From: an uncultured Mycoplasmatota bacterium
GTDB taxonomy: Bacteria > Bacillota_I > Bacilli_A > RF39 > UBA660
DNA: 64,000 bases
NCBI GenBank assembly: GCA_947305065.1
Contig: CAMZCT010000002.1
Coordinates: forward strand, 97,085-161,084
Direction: 5' to 3'
Under the pieces are notes generated by a model that saw nothing but the letters and a program-made list of their open reading frames with translations, had not been told where the DNA came from and did no database searches. A program made the position numbers and the translations under genes. Below, in pieces: positions 46,295-56,370 of the stretch (the stretch's first letter is position 1; each line of letters opens with the position of its first letter).

Positions 46295-48316
46295 CTATTC
46301 TAGTTCTTTGTTACAACTAGAACAGTATTTTTTTCCTTTTTTGTTTTCAACAATGCTTTCCCCACACTCTGGACACTTCTCACCGGTTGGTTTATCCCAG
46401 AAAGCTGTTTTGCACTTAGGGTAATTATCACAACCATAAAATATTTTTCCTTTGTGGGATTTTCTTTGAATAATGTGTCCATTACAATTTGGACAATCAC
46501 ATATTATTTCTACTTCTGGTGTTTCCTTTTTTATGTATTTACAATCTGGATAGTTAGAACAAGCAACGAATTCACCATAGCGACCATTTCTAAGTACTAA
46601 TGAACTTCCACATTCTGGACATATTTCACCAGTTTCTTCAGCAGCCTTTTTTTCCATATGCTTAAAAGCATCTTCAACTAACGGCTCGAATTTATCGTAG
46701 AATTCTCTTAAGACCTTAACATTATCAATCTTATTATCGGCGATTTCATCTAGTTCTTTCTCCATATTAGCGGTATATTTAACATTTACAATATCACTAA
46801 AGCCTTCTTGTAATTTATCTGTAGTTTCTACTCCTATTTTGGTGGGAACAAATTTCTTTTCTTCTATAGTTACATAGCCCCTATCTTTAATAGTTTCCAT
46901 TATAGTTGCATATGTAGAAGGTCTTCCTATTCCTAAACGTTCCAATTCTTTTATCAAAGAACTTTCAGTGTATCTTGCTGGTGGTTTTGTGAAGTGTTGT
47001 TCTTTACAATTTTCTTCACTTTGAAGTATTGTCTTACCTTCTAAATTAGGAAGAATAACATCTTCGTTTTGTTCATACTCACCATATATTTTTAAATATC
47101 CATCAAATACTAAAATACTTCCATTAGCTTTAAATAAATAATTATTATTTAGTAAGGAGATTGATGTTGCTTTTACGATTGCATTAGCCATTAAACAAGC
47201 AATACTACGAGCATAGATTAATTTATATAATTTATACTCATCGTTAGTTAGATGCTTTTTCATACTGTCAGGAGTTCTATATGCACTAGTTACACGAATT
47301 CCTTCATGGGCATCTTGCATGTTATCATTTTTCTTTTGGGTTTTCATCTTACCAACATACTTTTCCCCATATGTTTCTTTTATATATTTAAAAGTTTCGG
47401 CAGCAAATTGTGGAGATATTCTTTCACTATCTGTACGCATATAAGTTATTAAACCAACAGTCTCACTACCAATATCAATTCCTTCGTAAAGTTTTTGAGC
47501 TATACGCATGGTTTTACTACTTGGAAAAGACAGTTTGTTAGCAGCGGTTTGCTGTAACGTAGAAGTTTTAAAAGGCATTACACCATTTTTTTGTTTTTCT
47601 TTTGCTTCGATACCTACAATATGAAAATCTGGAAGCAGATTATTTAGTACTTCATCGGCTTCAGATTCGGTTTTTAACTCTATTTTTTTATCTTTATATT
47701 TTTCTAAATCAGCTTCAAAATCAGCAAATTTAGCGGTTATAGTCCAATATTCTTCTGGATTGAAACTTTCAATTTCTCTTTCGCGATCAACTATTAGTTT
47801 TAATGCTACGCTTTGAACACGTCCAGCACTTTTACCACCCGTTTTAGACTGCATTAACTTTGATAGTCTAAAACCTATAATACGATCTAGTATTCTTCTA
47901 GTTTCTTGACTCTTTACTAGATTCATATCTATATCACGAGCGGCATTGAAAGATTCTAATATTACATCTTTTGTTATTTCATTGAAAGTAACTCTTTCGT
48001 AATTTTTGTTTATTTTTAAAGCATCCTTTAAATGCCAAGAAATAGCTTCTCCTTCACGGTCAGGGTCGGTTGCTAAGTAGATTTTATCAGCATCAGAAAC
48101 TAATTTCTTTAAATCACTTATTACTTTTTTCTTACCTTTCATAGGAATATAAGTTGGCTCAAAATTATTGTCAACATCTACTCCTAATCCAAATTTACCA
48201 GTTGTAGCTAAGTCTCTTATATGACCCATACTTGCAACTACTTTATAATTACTTCCTAAATATTTTTCTATAGTTTTACTTTTACTTGGTGATTCAACTA
48301 TAACCAAGTTTTTCAT
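46295..48316 (-). CDS. topA: DNA topoisomerase I
   Basis: Type IA topoisomerase that relaxes negative supercoils. The Toprim domain begins IVESPSKSKTIEKYLG. The active-site tyrosine lies in GLITYMRTDSERIS. The C terminus has zinc-ribbon repeats (CPECGSSL ... CSNYPDC, CPNCNG ... CDNYPKC, CPECGES ... CSSC). The length of 673 residues is typical for Bacillota. It belongs to the rbgA-rnhB-(ltaS-like)-topA gene group. Confidence 0.98.
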   Translation of the reverse strand: MKNLVIVESPSKSKTIEKYLGSNYKVVASMGHIRDLATTGKFGLGVDVDNNFEPTYIPMKGKKKVISDLKKLVSDADKIYLATDPDREGEAISWHLKDALKINKNYERVTFNEITKDVILESFNAARDIDMNLVKSQETRRILDRIIGFRLSKLMQSKTGGKSAGRVQSVALKLIVDREREIESFNPEEYWTITAKFADFEADLEKYKDKKIELKTESEADEVLNNLLPDFHIVGIEAKEKQKNGVMPFKTSTLQQTAANKLSFPSSKTMRIAQKLYEGIDIGSETVGLITYMRTDSERISPQFAAETFKYIKETYGEKYVGKMKTQKKNDNMQDAHEGIRVTSAYRTPDSMKKHLTNDEYKLYKLIYARSIACLMANAIVKATSISLLNNNYLFKANGSILVFDGYLKIYGEYEQNEDVILPNLEGKTILQSEENCKEQHFTKPPARYTESSLIKELERLGIGRPSTYATIMETIKDRGYVTIEEKKFVPTKIGVETTDKLQEGFSDIVNVKYTANMEKELDEIADNKIDNVKVLREFYDKFEPLVEDAFKHMEKKAAEETGEICPECGSSLVLRNGRYGEFVACSNYPDCKYIKKETPEVEIICDCPNCNGHIIQRKSHKGKIFYGCDNYPKCKTAFWDKPTGEKCPECGESIVENKKGKKYCSSCNKELE

Positions 48317-48330
48317 ATCAACACCTCTTT

Positions 48331-50379
48331 TTATGAACTACCTTTGGTATCTTTATCAACCTTAGTAGTGGTTTCTTTTATTTCGTTCTCTTTAATACTA
48401 TCATATAAATGTTTAAAATAATTAGTTTTAATTGCAGCATTTGACATTTTGATTTTCAAATCAATTTCTTTATTTATTGATTGAATAGTTTCTGTCGAAT
48501 AAACATCTTCTTCATTAGTGTATTTTACTTTTCCTGTTGTAGCATTATAGAAAGCTTTAGCATCTTTCCATGAGCCGTTGGCAAAGTAAACACGTTTAGA
48601 GTAGTCCTCAGACAACAAATCTTCACCAACATATAGTCTTGGATCATATTCTAAGTCAAATAGATTAGCTATAGTAGGAACTATGTTCATAAATGATGTA
48701 TAATCTTTAAATTCATTTGGTTCTAATTCAGTATTGTAAATAATAAATGGGGTTCTATCTGTTTCATTATCTACAGAAACATCATAGTCAAAATACTCAT
48801 TTAATATTTTATCATTTAAACCATATGGATAATGATCGCCATATAGAACTATTACTGTATCGTCTAGTTTCTTTTGTTCAACTAGTCCTTGAATTAATAC
48901 TTCAATAGCATTGTCCAATGTTTTTAGTTTTGACATATATCTGGCGAGAGGTCTACTATAGCCCATTTTTACGTAGTCGTCAATATATAAATTGCCCATC
49001 TTACTATTTACACCATATGGTTGATGAGAAGATACTGTGGTTATCCAAGTCATAAATCTATCTTCATTTTTAATATTTTCTAGAACTTTATCCATTAATT
49101 CAACATCAGATGGCCATTCTTCATATTTATTTGAATAAGGAATTCCTAATTCTTGAACACCATAGTAATGTCCACTACCCATATTAGGATGAATAATTTT
49201 ACGACGATAGTATTGTTCAGTGTAATTATGATAAGAACTTGTATTATAACCAGCATCATTGAATAAGTTAAATAATGATTCTGGATAAACATTGTTTTTG
49301 TAAACGTTAGCAGTACATGAATTATTGATGGTATATAGCGATGTCATACCACTCATTTCATTATTACCTGTTGAACAAGCATTTCTTGGAGAATAAGCAT
49401 TTGACCAATACCATCCTTCTTTACTTAATTTAGCCAAATTAGGATATAGATTTTCATCTAAGACTATGTTATTGGCACTTTCCATCATTATTACAATTAG
49501 ATTCTTATCTTTTAATTCACCTGTATATTTGTTTTTATCGGTAATTGTTCTATTCAAAAAATAATTATTTAAAGTAGTATACTGTTTATTAGTTTCATTT
49601 TCAGCGACTTCTCTCCATTTTGTATCATCTATTTTTCTAGTATAATCGTTCTCTTCTTTGGTACCTTTTTGATTTACTTCATACTCTGTTACTTCTTCTT
49701 CTGTAGGTGACAAAGTAGATTTTACATCTAGTAAGCCAAAAGTTGTAACTCCAAATTGATCTACGACAATATTGGGCATTGAAGGGTTTAAGAACAAAGA
49801 TGTATTACTCTGTAGTTGAATATTATTTTGCATTTTATTAGACGTTAAAGTAAAGTAAAAAATACCAAGCAAAATAATTAGGGAAGTTAACCCTACTAAT
49901 TGTGAACGAAGTAGATATCTTTTAGTTATTAAATTATCTTCAATTATATTAGATATATTATTCTTTTTATATAATCTTGGTTCTATTATTACAAAATAGA
50001 TAAATTGTAAAACGGTTGGTATTAGTATTAACCAATAATACCAGTGAAAGCTTTCTATATAATCTTTTATATAATCTTTTACTGCACCAGCTTGTGAACT
50101 TGTTCCAAGGGACATAAATACCCCTATATAATTTTCAAATCCTGATTGTAGTAAAGCATATAAACTAGCTACTAAACAAATAATAAAAATTATTATTTTA
50201 GTGGGTACACGTTTTGTTTTTATTAATAGTAAAGATACCAATAAAGAAATAATACTTAAAGAAACAAAAACTCTTAATAAGGACCATTCCCAAATATTCA
50301 TTTTCATTACAAGTCTAAAGATTATTTCTGTTGAAAATAAAGTAATTGTCATAAGTAAATAGTTTTTAAATAACTTCAT
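48331..50379 (-). CDS. LtaS-family lipoteichoic acid synthase-like sulfatase
   Basis: A membrane phosphoglycerol transferase family enzyme, 682 residues. Five hydrophobic helices occupy about the first 185 residues, with an extracellular sulfatase-fold domain after them. Catalytic features: MMESANN, the NACSTGNNEMSGMTS segment with the nucleophile Thr, MTWITTVSSHQPYG and LYGDHYPYG. It may build lipoteichoic acid or a related glycerophosphate polymer. It starts 6 nt after the rnhB stop. Confidence 0.88.
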   Translation of the reverse strand: MKLFKNYLLMTITLFSTEIIFRLVMKMNIWEWSLLRVFVSLSIISLLVSLLLIKTKRVPTKIIIFIICLVASLYALLQSGFENYIGVFMSLGTSSQAGAVKDYIKDYIESFHWYYWLILIPTVLQFIYFVIIEPRLYKKNNISNIIEDNLITKRYLLRSQLVGLTSLIILLGIFYFTLTSNKMQNNIQLQSNTSLFLNPSMPNIVVDQFGVTTFGLLDVKSTLSPTEEEVTEYEVNQKGTKEENDYTRKIDDTKWREVAENETNKQYTTLNNYFLNRTITDKNKYTGELKDKNLIVIMMESANNIVLDENLYPNLAKLSKEGWYWSNAYSPRNACSTGNNEMSGMTSLYTINNSCTANVYKNNVYPESLFNLFNDAGYNTSSYHNYTEQYYRRKIIHPNMGSGHYYGVQELGIPYSNKYEEWPSDVELMDKVLENIKNEDRFMTWITTVSSHQPYGVNSKMGNLYIDDYVKMGYSRPLARYMSKLKTLDNAIEVLIQGLVEQKKLDDTVIVLYGDHYPYGLNDKILNEYFDYDVSVDNETDRTPFIIYNTELEPNEFKDYTSFMNIVPTIANLFDLEYDPRLYVGEDLLSEDYSKRVYFANGSWKDAKAFYNATTGKVKYTNEEDVYSTETIQSINKEIDLKIKMSNAAIKTNYFKHLYDSIKENEIKETTTKVDKDTKGSS

Positions 50380-50385
50380 AATTAA

Positions 50386-51021
50386 TCACGCTCTTTCGTT
50401 GTCTATTATTTCTCTTACAGGTTTATAACTAAATCTGTAGTTATCTAAAACGCCATATTTTTTTATATTCTCTAAATGTAATTTGGTAGGATAACCTTTG
50501 TGTTTAGCAAAACCATATTCTGGATGTTCTTTATCTAATTCATACATCATTCTATCTCTAGTTACTTTGGCAATTACTGAAGCGGCTGCTATGCTTTCTG
50601 ATAATGCATCTCCATGAATAATATCTGTATAAGGGATATTTTGATTATCTAGTTTCATAGCATCACTCAAAATGTGTTCTGGCTTTACTTTTAAATCTTC
50701 TATAGCTTTTTTCATAGCTAATCTAGAAGCTTCTAAAATATTAATTTCATCTATGGTTTTAGCATCAACTATGCCTATACCTACTGCTATTGCATCTTTA
50801 TTTATTATATCAAAATATTTTTCTCTTTTCTTTTCTGTTAATTTCTTTGAATCATCAATTCCTTCTAAGAAATAGTTTTCTGGTAATATAACAGCAGCAG
50901 CTACTACCGGTCCAACTAATGGACCTCTTCCAACTTCATCTGTGCCAGCGATTAATTTTATTCCTTTTTTATATAATTCTTGTTCATAAGATAACATGTT
51001 TTTTTCTTTATTATTCACCAA
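50386..51021 (-). CDS. rnhB: ribonuclease HII
   Basis: Removes ribonucleotides from DNA. Motifs: [20 protein letters not shown] (D, E), SDAMKLD, and [15 protein letters not shown] with the last aspartates. About 205-211 residues. The start is TTG/GTG at 51018-51021 behind GGGAGATGG, or the downstream ATG before LSYEQE. It lies directly downstream of rbgA, as in Bacillus. Confidence 0.96.
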   Translation of the reverse strand: MVNNKEKNMLSYEQELYKKGIKLIAGTDEVGRGPLVGPVVAAAVILPENYFLEGIDDSKKLTEKKREKYFDIINKDAIAVGIGIVDAKTIDEINILEASRLAMKKAIEDLKVKPEHILSDAMKLDNQNIPYTDIIHGDALSESIAAASVIAKVTRDRMMYELDKEHPEYGFAKHKGYPTKLHLENIKKYGVLDNYRFSYKPVREIIDNERA

Positions 51022-51043
51022 AAAACCATCTCCCTGTTATTAT

Positions 51044-51922
51044 TTAATCATCTATTCTATCAAAAGTTACTCCTTTTATTCTTTCTTGTTTTATATCTTC
51101 TAGAATAGTTCGACTAACACGATCATAATCAATTTCTCCGCCAGATATTATAGCTCCTATTTTTTTCCCAATTGCATCATATGTTACGATAATATCATCA
51201 TCTATACGATTTATGTTATACCTCTCTTTTAAGATGTTTGGGTAATATTTTTCTAAAGTTCCAAGGATATATATAGCTACTCTGTCTATTGGTAATGTAT
51301 CAATAGGTATACTTGTAAAACTTGCTAGATTTAACGCTTGTTTTTCATCATCTAACTTTGGCCATAGTATTCCTGGTGAATCTAATAATAAAATATTACT
51401 ATTTGTTTTTAACCAACTAAGATTCCTAGTTACACCAGGATTATTACCTGTTGTTGTAACTTTTTTGCCAGCCATTCTATTAATAAGAGTTGATTTCCCA
51501 ACATTAGGAACACCTACTACCAACGCTCTAATATCTTTTTTAGATAAACCTTTATCTAATCTTTTTTGTTGTAATTCGTTCATTAATTGATGAGTAATAT
51601 CAACTAGTTTAGATGTTGCTTCATTCTTTGTTAAGTCTAAACAGGTAATATGATACCCCATTTTCTCATAATATTCAACCCATTTGTCAGTAATTTTTGT
51701 ATCACATAAGTCATATTTTGTTAATATTATTATTCTTGGTTTATCTTTAATTAAATCATCTATATCTTTAATCATTGATGATTTAGGCATTCTAGCATCA
51801 ATAACCTCATATACAACATCTATAAGATTATACTTTTCTTTTATTAATCTTTTAGTCTTAGCCATGTGACCAGGATAATAGTTAATGATTGTACTTGGCA
51901 ACTTTTCTTTTTTATCTTCCAT
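51044..51922 (-). CDS. rbgA: ribosome biogenesis GTPase A (YlqF/RbgA)
   Basis: A GTPase for late 50S assembly. It has circularly permuted G motifs: TKYD (G4, near residue 80) before GVPNVGKSTL (G1) and DSPGILWP (G3), and the family N-terminal motif YYPGHMAKTKR. The start is taken as the ATG at 51922 (MEDKKEKLPS), because the displaced copies upstream align there: AGTGA, then TATGGA-GATAAAA is shared with the copy at 61.69 kb. The extra 9 nt to the GTG are in the ribosome-binding region. It is the first gene of the rnhB/topA group and the apparent insertion site for the array upstream. Confidence 0.95.
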   Translation of the reverse strand: MEDKKEKLPSTIINYYPGHMAKTKRLIKEKYNLIDVVYEVIDARMPKSSMIKDIDDLIKDKPRIIILTKYDLCDTKITDKWVEYYEKMGYHITCLDLTKNEATSKLVDITHQLMNELQQKRLDKGLSKKDIRALVVGVPNVGKSTLINRMAGKKVTTTGNNPGVTRNLSWLKTNSNILLLDSPGILWPKLDDEKQALNLASFTSIPIDTLPIDRVAIYILGTLEKYYPNILKERYNINRIDDDIIVTYDAIGKKIGAIISGGEIDYDRVSRTILEDIKQERIKGVTFDRIDD

Positions 51923-51996
51923 ATTACTCACTTTCCTTCTATTCTGATATTTTATAATAATATGTTTTTAAGAAATAAACTTATACTATCTCATAA

Positions 51997-52626
51997 TTAT
52001 TCTAATTTCAAACTATTATTTTTTATTTTTTCTATATTATCCTTTATAGATAATAGATATTGAATATTTGTTGCTATTTCTATGCCATCAATTTCTTTTT
52101 CTTGGAAATCCAATGGTAATATTTTTTGTTCATAAAGTTTTTGATGAAATAATGTATCTAATAAATCTACATTGCTCGCAACATAATTTTCAAAATAATA
52201 AAGAGTCCAAACTTTTTTTGATTTAGAAAACTTTAATTCGAAAATAGGTGTTAATTCTTCTTTTATTGTTACTTTATTTAAATCAAATGTTTTTATAAAT
52301 TCGTTTGATAATGTTTTAATCCTTCTTTCTTTTATATTTCCTTTTTCTTCTTCATAAATTTTTTTATATACTTTTTTGTATTCTTCTATTAATTCTCTGT
52401 ATGTTATATTTTCTTTGCTAAATACATAGTTATCAATAGTAAACTTGTGATTTAATTCATAAAAAGAATATAAACAATTCCATGTACTTGGATTTATATT
52501 ATATAGTACAATTCCATCTTTTCCATGGAAATTAACATTAGTATATAAGTTCATTGCAGAATCAAGCCTAGTTGGCATCATTTCTATTGGTACTTTCTCA
52601 TTTAATATATTTTTAGTAATAATCAT
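51997..52626 (-). CDS. hypothetical protein, last cassette before rbgA
   Basis: A 209-residue soluble protein, with no signal or membrane segments and no family that I recognise. It contains a lysine/glutamate-rich middle (KKVYKKIYEEEKGNIKERR). It lies 74 nt upstream of rbgA and is preceded by a displaced rbgA start (52720-52788), so it is the cassette nearest the intact gene. Ribosome-binding site AGCGAGGT. Confidence 0.6.
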   Translation of the reverse strand: MIITKNILNEKVPIEMMPTRLDSAMNLYTNVNFHGKDGIVLYNINPSTWNCLYSFYELNHKFTIDNYVFSKENITYRELIEEYKKVYKKIYEEEKGNIKERRIKTLSNEFIKTFDLNKVTIKEELTPIFELKFSKSKKVWTLYYFENYVASNVDLLDTLFHQKLYEQKILPLDFQEKEIDGIEIATNIQYLLSIKDNIEKIKNNSLKLE

Positions 52627-52719
52627 TTTATTACCTCGCTTTCCTTTTTAATTAATCTATCTTTTTTATGATTTATTACATATAAATGTAAATATTTCAT
52701 CATTGAAAATCTAGTATTT

Positions 52720-52788
52720 TCAATAGTTTGAGTCCACCTTTCGAAAAATACTGATTACCCAGTTAATATTAGTTTGTTTTTCGTTCAT
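52720..52788 (-). repeat. displaced rbgA-like start, copy 1 (22-codon ORF)
   Basis: AAAGGAG, 9 nt, then ATG and the codons MNEKQTNINWVISIF to a stop. The first ten residues match the other copies. Upstream it overlaps the end of the RhuM gene (GVDPNE). The inverted repeat ATTGAAAAT/ATTTTCAAT (52702-52724) follows. Confidence 0.75.
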
Positions 52789-53776
52789 TTGGATCAACTC
52801 CTTTATCAGACAATGACTTCATCAATAAATCAAAATCACTTTGAAGTTCTTTCATTTCTCTTTCCCTGTATATTTGAAATTCTTTTTCTGCTTTTTTTAT
52901 TGCTTCTTCATGAGATATTTTACCATTACCTTCAAGTATTTTTCTTCTATTTAATAATATTTGGTTATCAAGTTCTGCAACCCAATCGTTCATTTTCATT
53001 GTTCTTTGTTCCAAAGCTTGTAATTCTGCAAAGTCTAAGAATTGAGATACTAATAAATTCAATCTTTGAAGTTCAATTTCTGATAAATAATTTTTTGCTA
53101 TTTTAACATCGTCCATAGTTACATAATTACCTTTAAAATTAGTCATTCCAACATATGGCTTTTCGTTATCTACTCTATTATATATTAATTCTGCTGCAGT
53201 TTGCTCGTGTACTGCATAATGTAATTTGTTTTGAACTGTAGCAAAGAATTTTTTTGTTATTTCGCTTCTAGGATCATAATCTATACTGGTTGCATAAATA
53301 TCAGTTACTTGTTGATAAAAGTTTCTTTCACTGGAACGAATATCTCTTATTCTTTGAAGTAATTCTTTAAAATATCTATTACCACCTTGTTTTAATCTAT
53401 TATCATCCATAGTAAAACCTTTTTGTATATATTCATGTAATCTTTGTGTAGCCCAAATTCTAAACCTTACAGCTATGTCAGATTGAACTCTATATCCTAA
53501 AGCAATTATCATATCTAAATTATAATGATCAATATTTCTTTTAACTTTCCTGCCACCTTCTTTTTGAACTTGCAAGAATTTCTTGCAAGTTGATTTAGGT
53601 AGTTCGTTATCGTCATAAATATTATTAATATGTTGTTCTATATTCTGCCTTGTAGTTTTATAAATATCAGCAAGTTGATATTTTGTTAACCAAACATCTT
53701 CATCAATAAATTTAACATCTACACGAGTTAAGCCATCTTTATCTTCATATATTAATACTTCATTTTTATTGTCCAT
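52769..53776 (-). CDS. RhuM family protein (Virulence_RhuM)
   Basis: A 335-residue cytoplasmic protein. The RhuM family pattern is WLTKYQLADIYKTTRQNIEQH, then YNLDMIIALGYRVQSDIAVRFRIWATQRLHEYI and FYQQVTDIYATS. The family is common in mobile and accessory DNA; its role is unproven. Its last codons (DKGVDPNERKTN) are encoded by the displaced rbgA leader, so the C-terminal tail is junction-derived. It follows the SWIM gene by about 17 nt. Confidence 0.92.
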   Translation of the reverse strand: MDNKNEVLIYEDKDGLTRVDVKFIDEDVWLTKYQLADIYKTTRQNIEQHINNIYDDNELPKSTCKKFLQVQKEGGRKVKRNIDHYNLDMIIALGYRVQSDIAVRFRIWATQRLHEYIQKGFTMDDNRLKQGGNRYFKELLQRIRDIRSSERNFYQQVTDIYATSIDYDPRSEITKKFFATVQNKLHYAVHEQTAAELIYNRVDNEKPYVGMTNFKGNYVTMDDVKIAKNYLSEIELQRLNLLVSQFLDFAELQALEQRTMKMNDWVAELDNQILLNRRKILEGNGKISHEEAIKKAEKEFQIYREREMKELQSDFDLLMKSLSDKGVDPNERKTN

Positions 53777-53793
53777 AATTGCCTCCGTTTTTA

Positions 53794-54243
53794 TTATTCA
53801 ATATCATTTCTTCTTACAAAATCATTATATACCCAATCAGGTGCATAATCTAAAATATATAATAATTCATCAATTAATTCTTTTTTAGTCATCGAACTAA
53901 TATACTTTTGTGTTTTATTATACAATTTTTCTTGATAGTCTTCATATTCTTCTTGCAATCTTTCTTGTTCTTCCTCAAATTTTTTTGTCTCTTCTGGAAA
54001 TGCTGTAAAAAATGTTGCTACTATATGCTTACATATTATTCTTTTTCCTTTTGCAAGTGGACAAGTACAAGTAGATTTTCTAGGGTGTGACACATCTAAA
54101 TAAATATTATAATTATTAGTACCAATTGCTGTACTTGTATATTCATAATCATTTATTTTCGTCAAATTCTTAATTTTCTTGTTTTTATAATAATCTAATC
54201 CTCTCCAACATGAAGCACCACTTGCTAATGAAATTATACCCAT
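53794..54243 (-). CDS. SWIM zinc-finger protein
   Basis: About 149 residues with the SWIM motif STCTCPLAKGKRIICKH (CxCx(n)CxH), a zinc-binding fold that binds DNA or proteins, followed by an acidic coiled-coil-like helix. The start MGIISLA at 54243 has AGAGGTG upstream; the longer frame is not favoured. Adjacent to the RhuM gene and likely cotranscribed. Specific role unknown. Confidence 0.85.
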   Translation of the reverse strand: MGIISLASGASCWRGLDYYKNKKIKNLTKINDYEYTSTAIGTNNYNIYLDVSHPRKSTCTCPLAKGKRIICKHIVATFFTAFPEETKKFEEEQERLQEEYEDYQEKLYNKTQKYISSMTKKELIDELLYILDYAPDWVYNDFVRRNDIE

Positions 54244-54408
54244 TTTAACACCTCTTTTATAAATATAAAACATGTCGGCTTATTACAAGCCAGTATTCTA
54301 ATTCCTCTCAAAATTGAGTATATTTTAACTTATTTTTTCAAATCTTTTCTTCTTTTTTATTAAAATTTGCAAGATCTCACTTCTTAAAAATCCCCATTTT
54401 ATAAGGGG

Positions 54409-54483
54409 TTAAGTGATGATTGCCATAAATACAAGGTAGGCAGTTAATGTTCGTTTTTTGTAAGTTTTTTCTTCATTATTCAT
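54409..54483 (-). repeat. displaced rbgA-like start, copy 2 (degenerate)
   Basis: AAGGAAGTGA precedes ATG and MNNEEKT. After that the frame is shifted, but the DNA (ACGAACATTAACTG) still matches the TNIN codons and reads on as INCLPCIYGN, parallel to INYYPGHMAK of rbgA. It abuts the end of the methyltransferase gene (VIFNE). ATCTTGCA lies about 110 nt further along the minus strand. Confidence 0.65.
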
Positions 54484-55291
54484 TAAAAATCACTTCCTTT
54501 TTATTATAATGATTTTGATTATTTAAAGGGATTTTAATTTTCTTATCTTCACCATTTTCTTGATAATACACTTCATTATGTTCTAGGAATGAAGCTGGCA
54601 AATAAGTTGTTTGTTTTTCAATACATTCTACTTTTTCGTATGGAGCAATCCATTCGCCACCAAAAATAAAACGCGCATTTCCGTTTTCGTTCATATCTTC
54701 AATTCCAGAAACATCAATCTCTGACTCAACTACTTCAACATCATATTTTACTTTTTTCTTAGATAATATACGTTTAACACTAGTTGATATTGTATCTTCA
54801 ATTTTTTGTCCTTTTAAAATGTTTTTCACTTTTTTATCATCACTATAATCATTACTTACAACAATTAGTGCTATTCCTTTGCTATTTAGTGAATTTATAA
54901 CCTTATCTATAAATTTTTCTAAATTATCAATATATGGCACTACATGAGCTAATAATATAAAGTCTGATTTAGGTAATCTATCCATTGATTCCACATTATC
55001 ATTTATAAAATTAATATCATAATCTGTTCTTGCTTTAAATTGGTTTATTAGTTCTTTAGATGCTTCTATACCGGTAACTTCAAGTTGATATAATTGTCTT
55101 AATTTATCTATTATTTTATCTGTAACCATACCATCTGCACATCCGATATCAAGTAACGATATTTTTTTTGATATATTATTTTCTATTATTTTTTTATAAA
55201 CCTTATCAATCAATATTTGTTTTTGATTTGTTAGTGCAATAAATCTTTGAAAAATTGATGGATTTTCTTTATATAATTTCAAATTATGCAT
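54476..55291 (-). CDS. class I SAM-dependent methyltransferase
   Basis: A 271-residue enzyme with the SAM-binding motif ISLLDIGCADGMVT (near residues 44-57), LEVTGIEASKELI and SDFILLAHVVPYID. The C-terminal ~100 residues may bind the substrate. The start at ATG 55291 has AAAGGAG 9 nt upstream. Substrate unknown. A member of the accessory array. Confidence 0.85.
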   Translation of the reverse strand: MHNLKLYKENPSIFQRFIALTNQKQILIDKVYKKIIENNISKKISLLDIGCADGMVTDKIIDKLRQLYQLEVTGIEASKELINQFKARTDYDINFINDNVESMDRLPKSDFILLAHVVPYIDNLEKFIDKVINSLNSKGIALIVVSNDYSDDKKVKNILKGQKIEDTISTSVKRILSKKKVKYDVEVVESEIDVSGIEDMNENGNARFIFGGEWIAPYEKVECIEKQTTYLPASFLEHNEVYYQENGEDKKIKIPLNNQNHYNKKEVIFNE

Positions 55292-55450
55292 CTTTATCAT
55301 CTCCTTTATTTGGAATCTTAGTTTTACATTAGTCGTAATTACCCTCTTTTTTTGAATTTTTTTATCATTTTTTAGCTATTTTTATTAAAAATATGCAAGA
55401 TATATTTTTTAGTTTTTACTTATTTTATAATACTTTAAGAGTGTTCTTAA

Positions 55451-55498
55451 TTAAATTGTAATCAACCAGTTTATATTAGTTTTATTCTCATTATTCAT
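55451..55498 (-). repeat. displaced rbgA-like start, copy 3 (15-codon ORF)
   Basis: GTAGGTGAACAAGT then ATG and MNNENKTNINWLITI, stop. A typical member. ATCTTGCATATTTTT follows about 85 nt downstream on the minus strand (near 55393). Confidence 0.8.
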
Positions 55499-55524
55499 AC
55501 TTGTTCACCTACTTTAATACTTTT

Positions 55525-55806
55525 TTAAAACAATTTATTTATATTTGTTATTTCAAACTCAAATGGAATTTTAACAGCAATCATGTCATATTCCTCATCA
55601 AATAATATGTTATTATCAATATTAAAAATGCTTGAATCTAATATAGTATAATATTTTATTATAGATTCCATTTTATTATCTTTTAAAAATTTTTTTAAGC
55701 CATTTAAAGAAGTATTAACACCTTTATATTCAAATTCTTTTTTGCCTGTATAAATCAACATTTTTTCTTTTACTTCTTCATTAGTTAATCCATAATATAT
55801 TTTCAT
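55525..55806 (-). CDS. hypothetical protein, 93 aa
   Basis: A small soluble acidic protein starting MKIYYGLTNEEVKEKML. No family is recognised. GAGGAG precedes the ATG. It sits between two displaced rbgA starts, as a single-gene cassette. Confidence 0.6.
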   Translation of the reverse strand: MKIYYGLTNEEVKEKMLIYTGKKEFEYKGVNTSLNGLKKFLKDNKMESIIKYYTILDSSIFNIDNNILFDEEYDMIAVKIPFEFEITNINKLF

Positions 55807-55840
55807 ATTATTTTCTCCTCAATTAAATTTTTAGTGTTGA

Positions 55841-55885
55841 CTAAATTGTTATCAACCAATTTATATTAGTTTTAGTTTCATTCAT
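55841..55885 (-). repeat. displaced rbgA-like start, copy 4 (14-codon ORF)
   Basis: AAAGGAG, then ATG and MNETKTNINWLITI, stop. The ATGA overlaps the TGA of the YunG-like gene, whose last residues GVDPNE are encoded by the same DNA. Confidence 0.8.
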
Positions 55886-56258
55886 TTGGATCAACTCCTT
55901 TTTTTGTTAAAGCTAATTCTAATCTTTCTTTTAATAGATTATATCTATATAGCGTTTCTTGGATTCTAAGAATATCATCTTTTTCTTTTTTTCTTTTTAC
56001 AGAATAATCAATCTCTTTATTAAATTGACTTGTGGTTAGATCAATGATTTTGTTGTCGATAAGGTTAAAATAATGAACTATTCCATCTACTTCATTTTTA
56101 TAGATTTCTCCCCCAAAATAATCATAGAAAAGAATGGCGACAATTGCACAATGACCCATAGTTGGATTATCTTTACTCCAAATATCCTTACATAGAGGAG
56201 AACAGGTATCTACCGAATATATATCTAATAATGTTTTTTCAAATAAATCTATAGTCAT
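55878..56258 (-). CDS. YunG-like protein
   Basis: A 126-residue protein resembling Bacillus YunG: DTCSPLCKDIWSKDNPTMGH, CAIVAILFYDYFGGEIYK, and HYFNLIDNKIIDLTTSQF. Conserved Cys, Gly-His-Cys and His suggest a cysteine-hydrolase-like fold, function unknown. The tail KKGVDPNE is junction-derived. Array member. Confidence 0.75.
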   Translation of the reverse strand: MTIDLFEKTLLDIYSVDTCSPLCKDIWSKDNPTMGHCAIVAILFYDYFGGEIYKNEVDGIVHYFNLIDNKIIDLTTSQFNKEIDYSVKRKKEKDDILRIQETLYRYNLLKERLELALTKKGVDPNE

Positions 56259-56319
56259 CTCTTCACCTCATTAATCCTTTAATTATTGTACCATAAAATA
56301 ATTGTTGTTTCTTCATATA

Positions 56320-56348
56320 TTGTTAATAATTAGGGAAAGCTATATAAT
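56320..56348 (+). promoter_or_regulatory. promoter of plus-strand methyltransferase gene
   Basis: TTGTTA (56320-56325), 17 nt, TATAAT (56343-56348). It precedes the GGAGG ribosome-binding site. Confidence 0.75.
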
Positions 56349-56370
56349 TATAATGGTTTGGAGGATAATT

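Noticed and set aside
46300..46500. 66-codon ORF inside topA
   Set aside because: It is an alternate frame of the topA zinc-ribbon region.
53777..53793. Displaced rbgA start between SWIM and RhuM genes
   Set aside because: The gap is only 17 nt and has no such sequence; the two genes look like one cassette.
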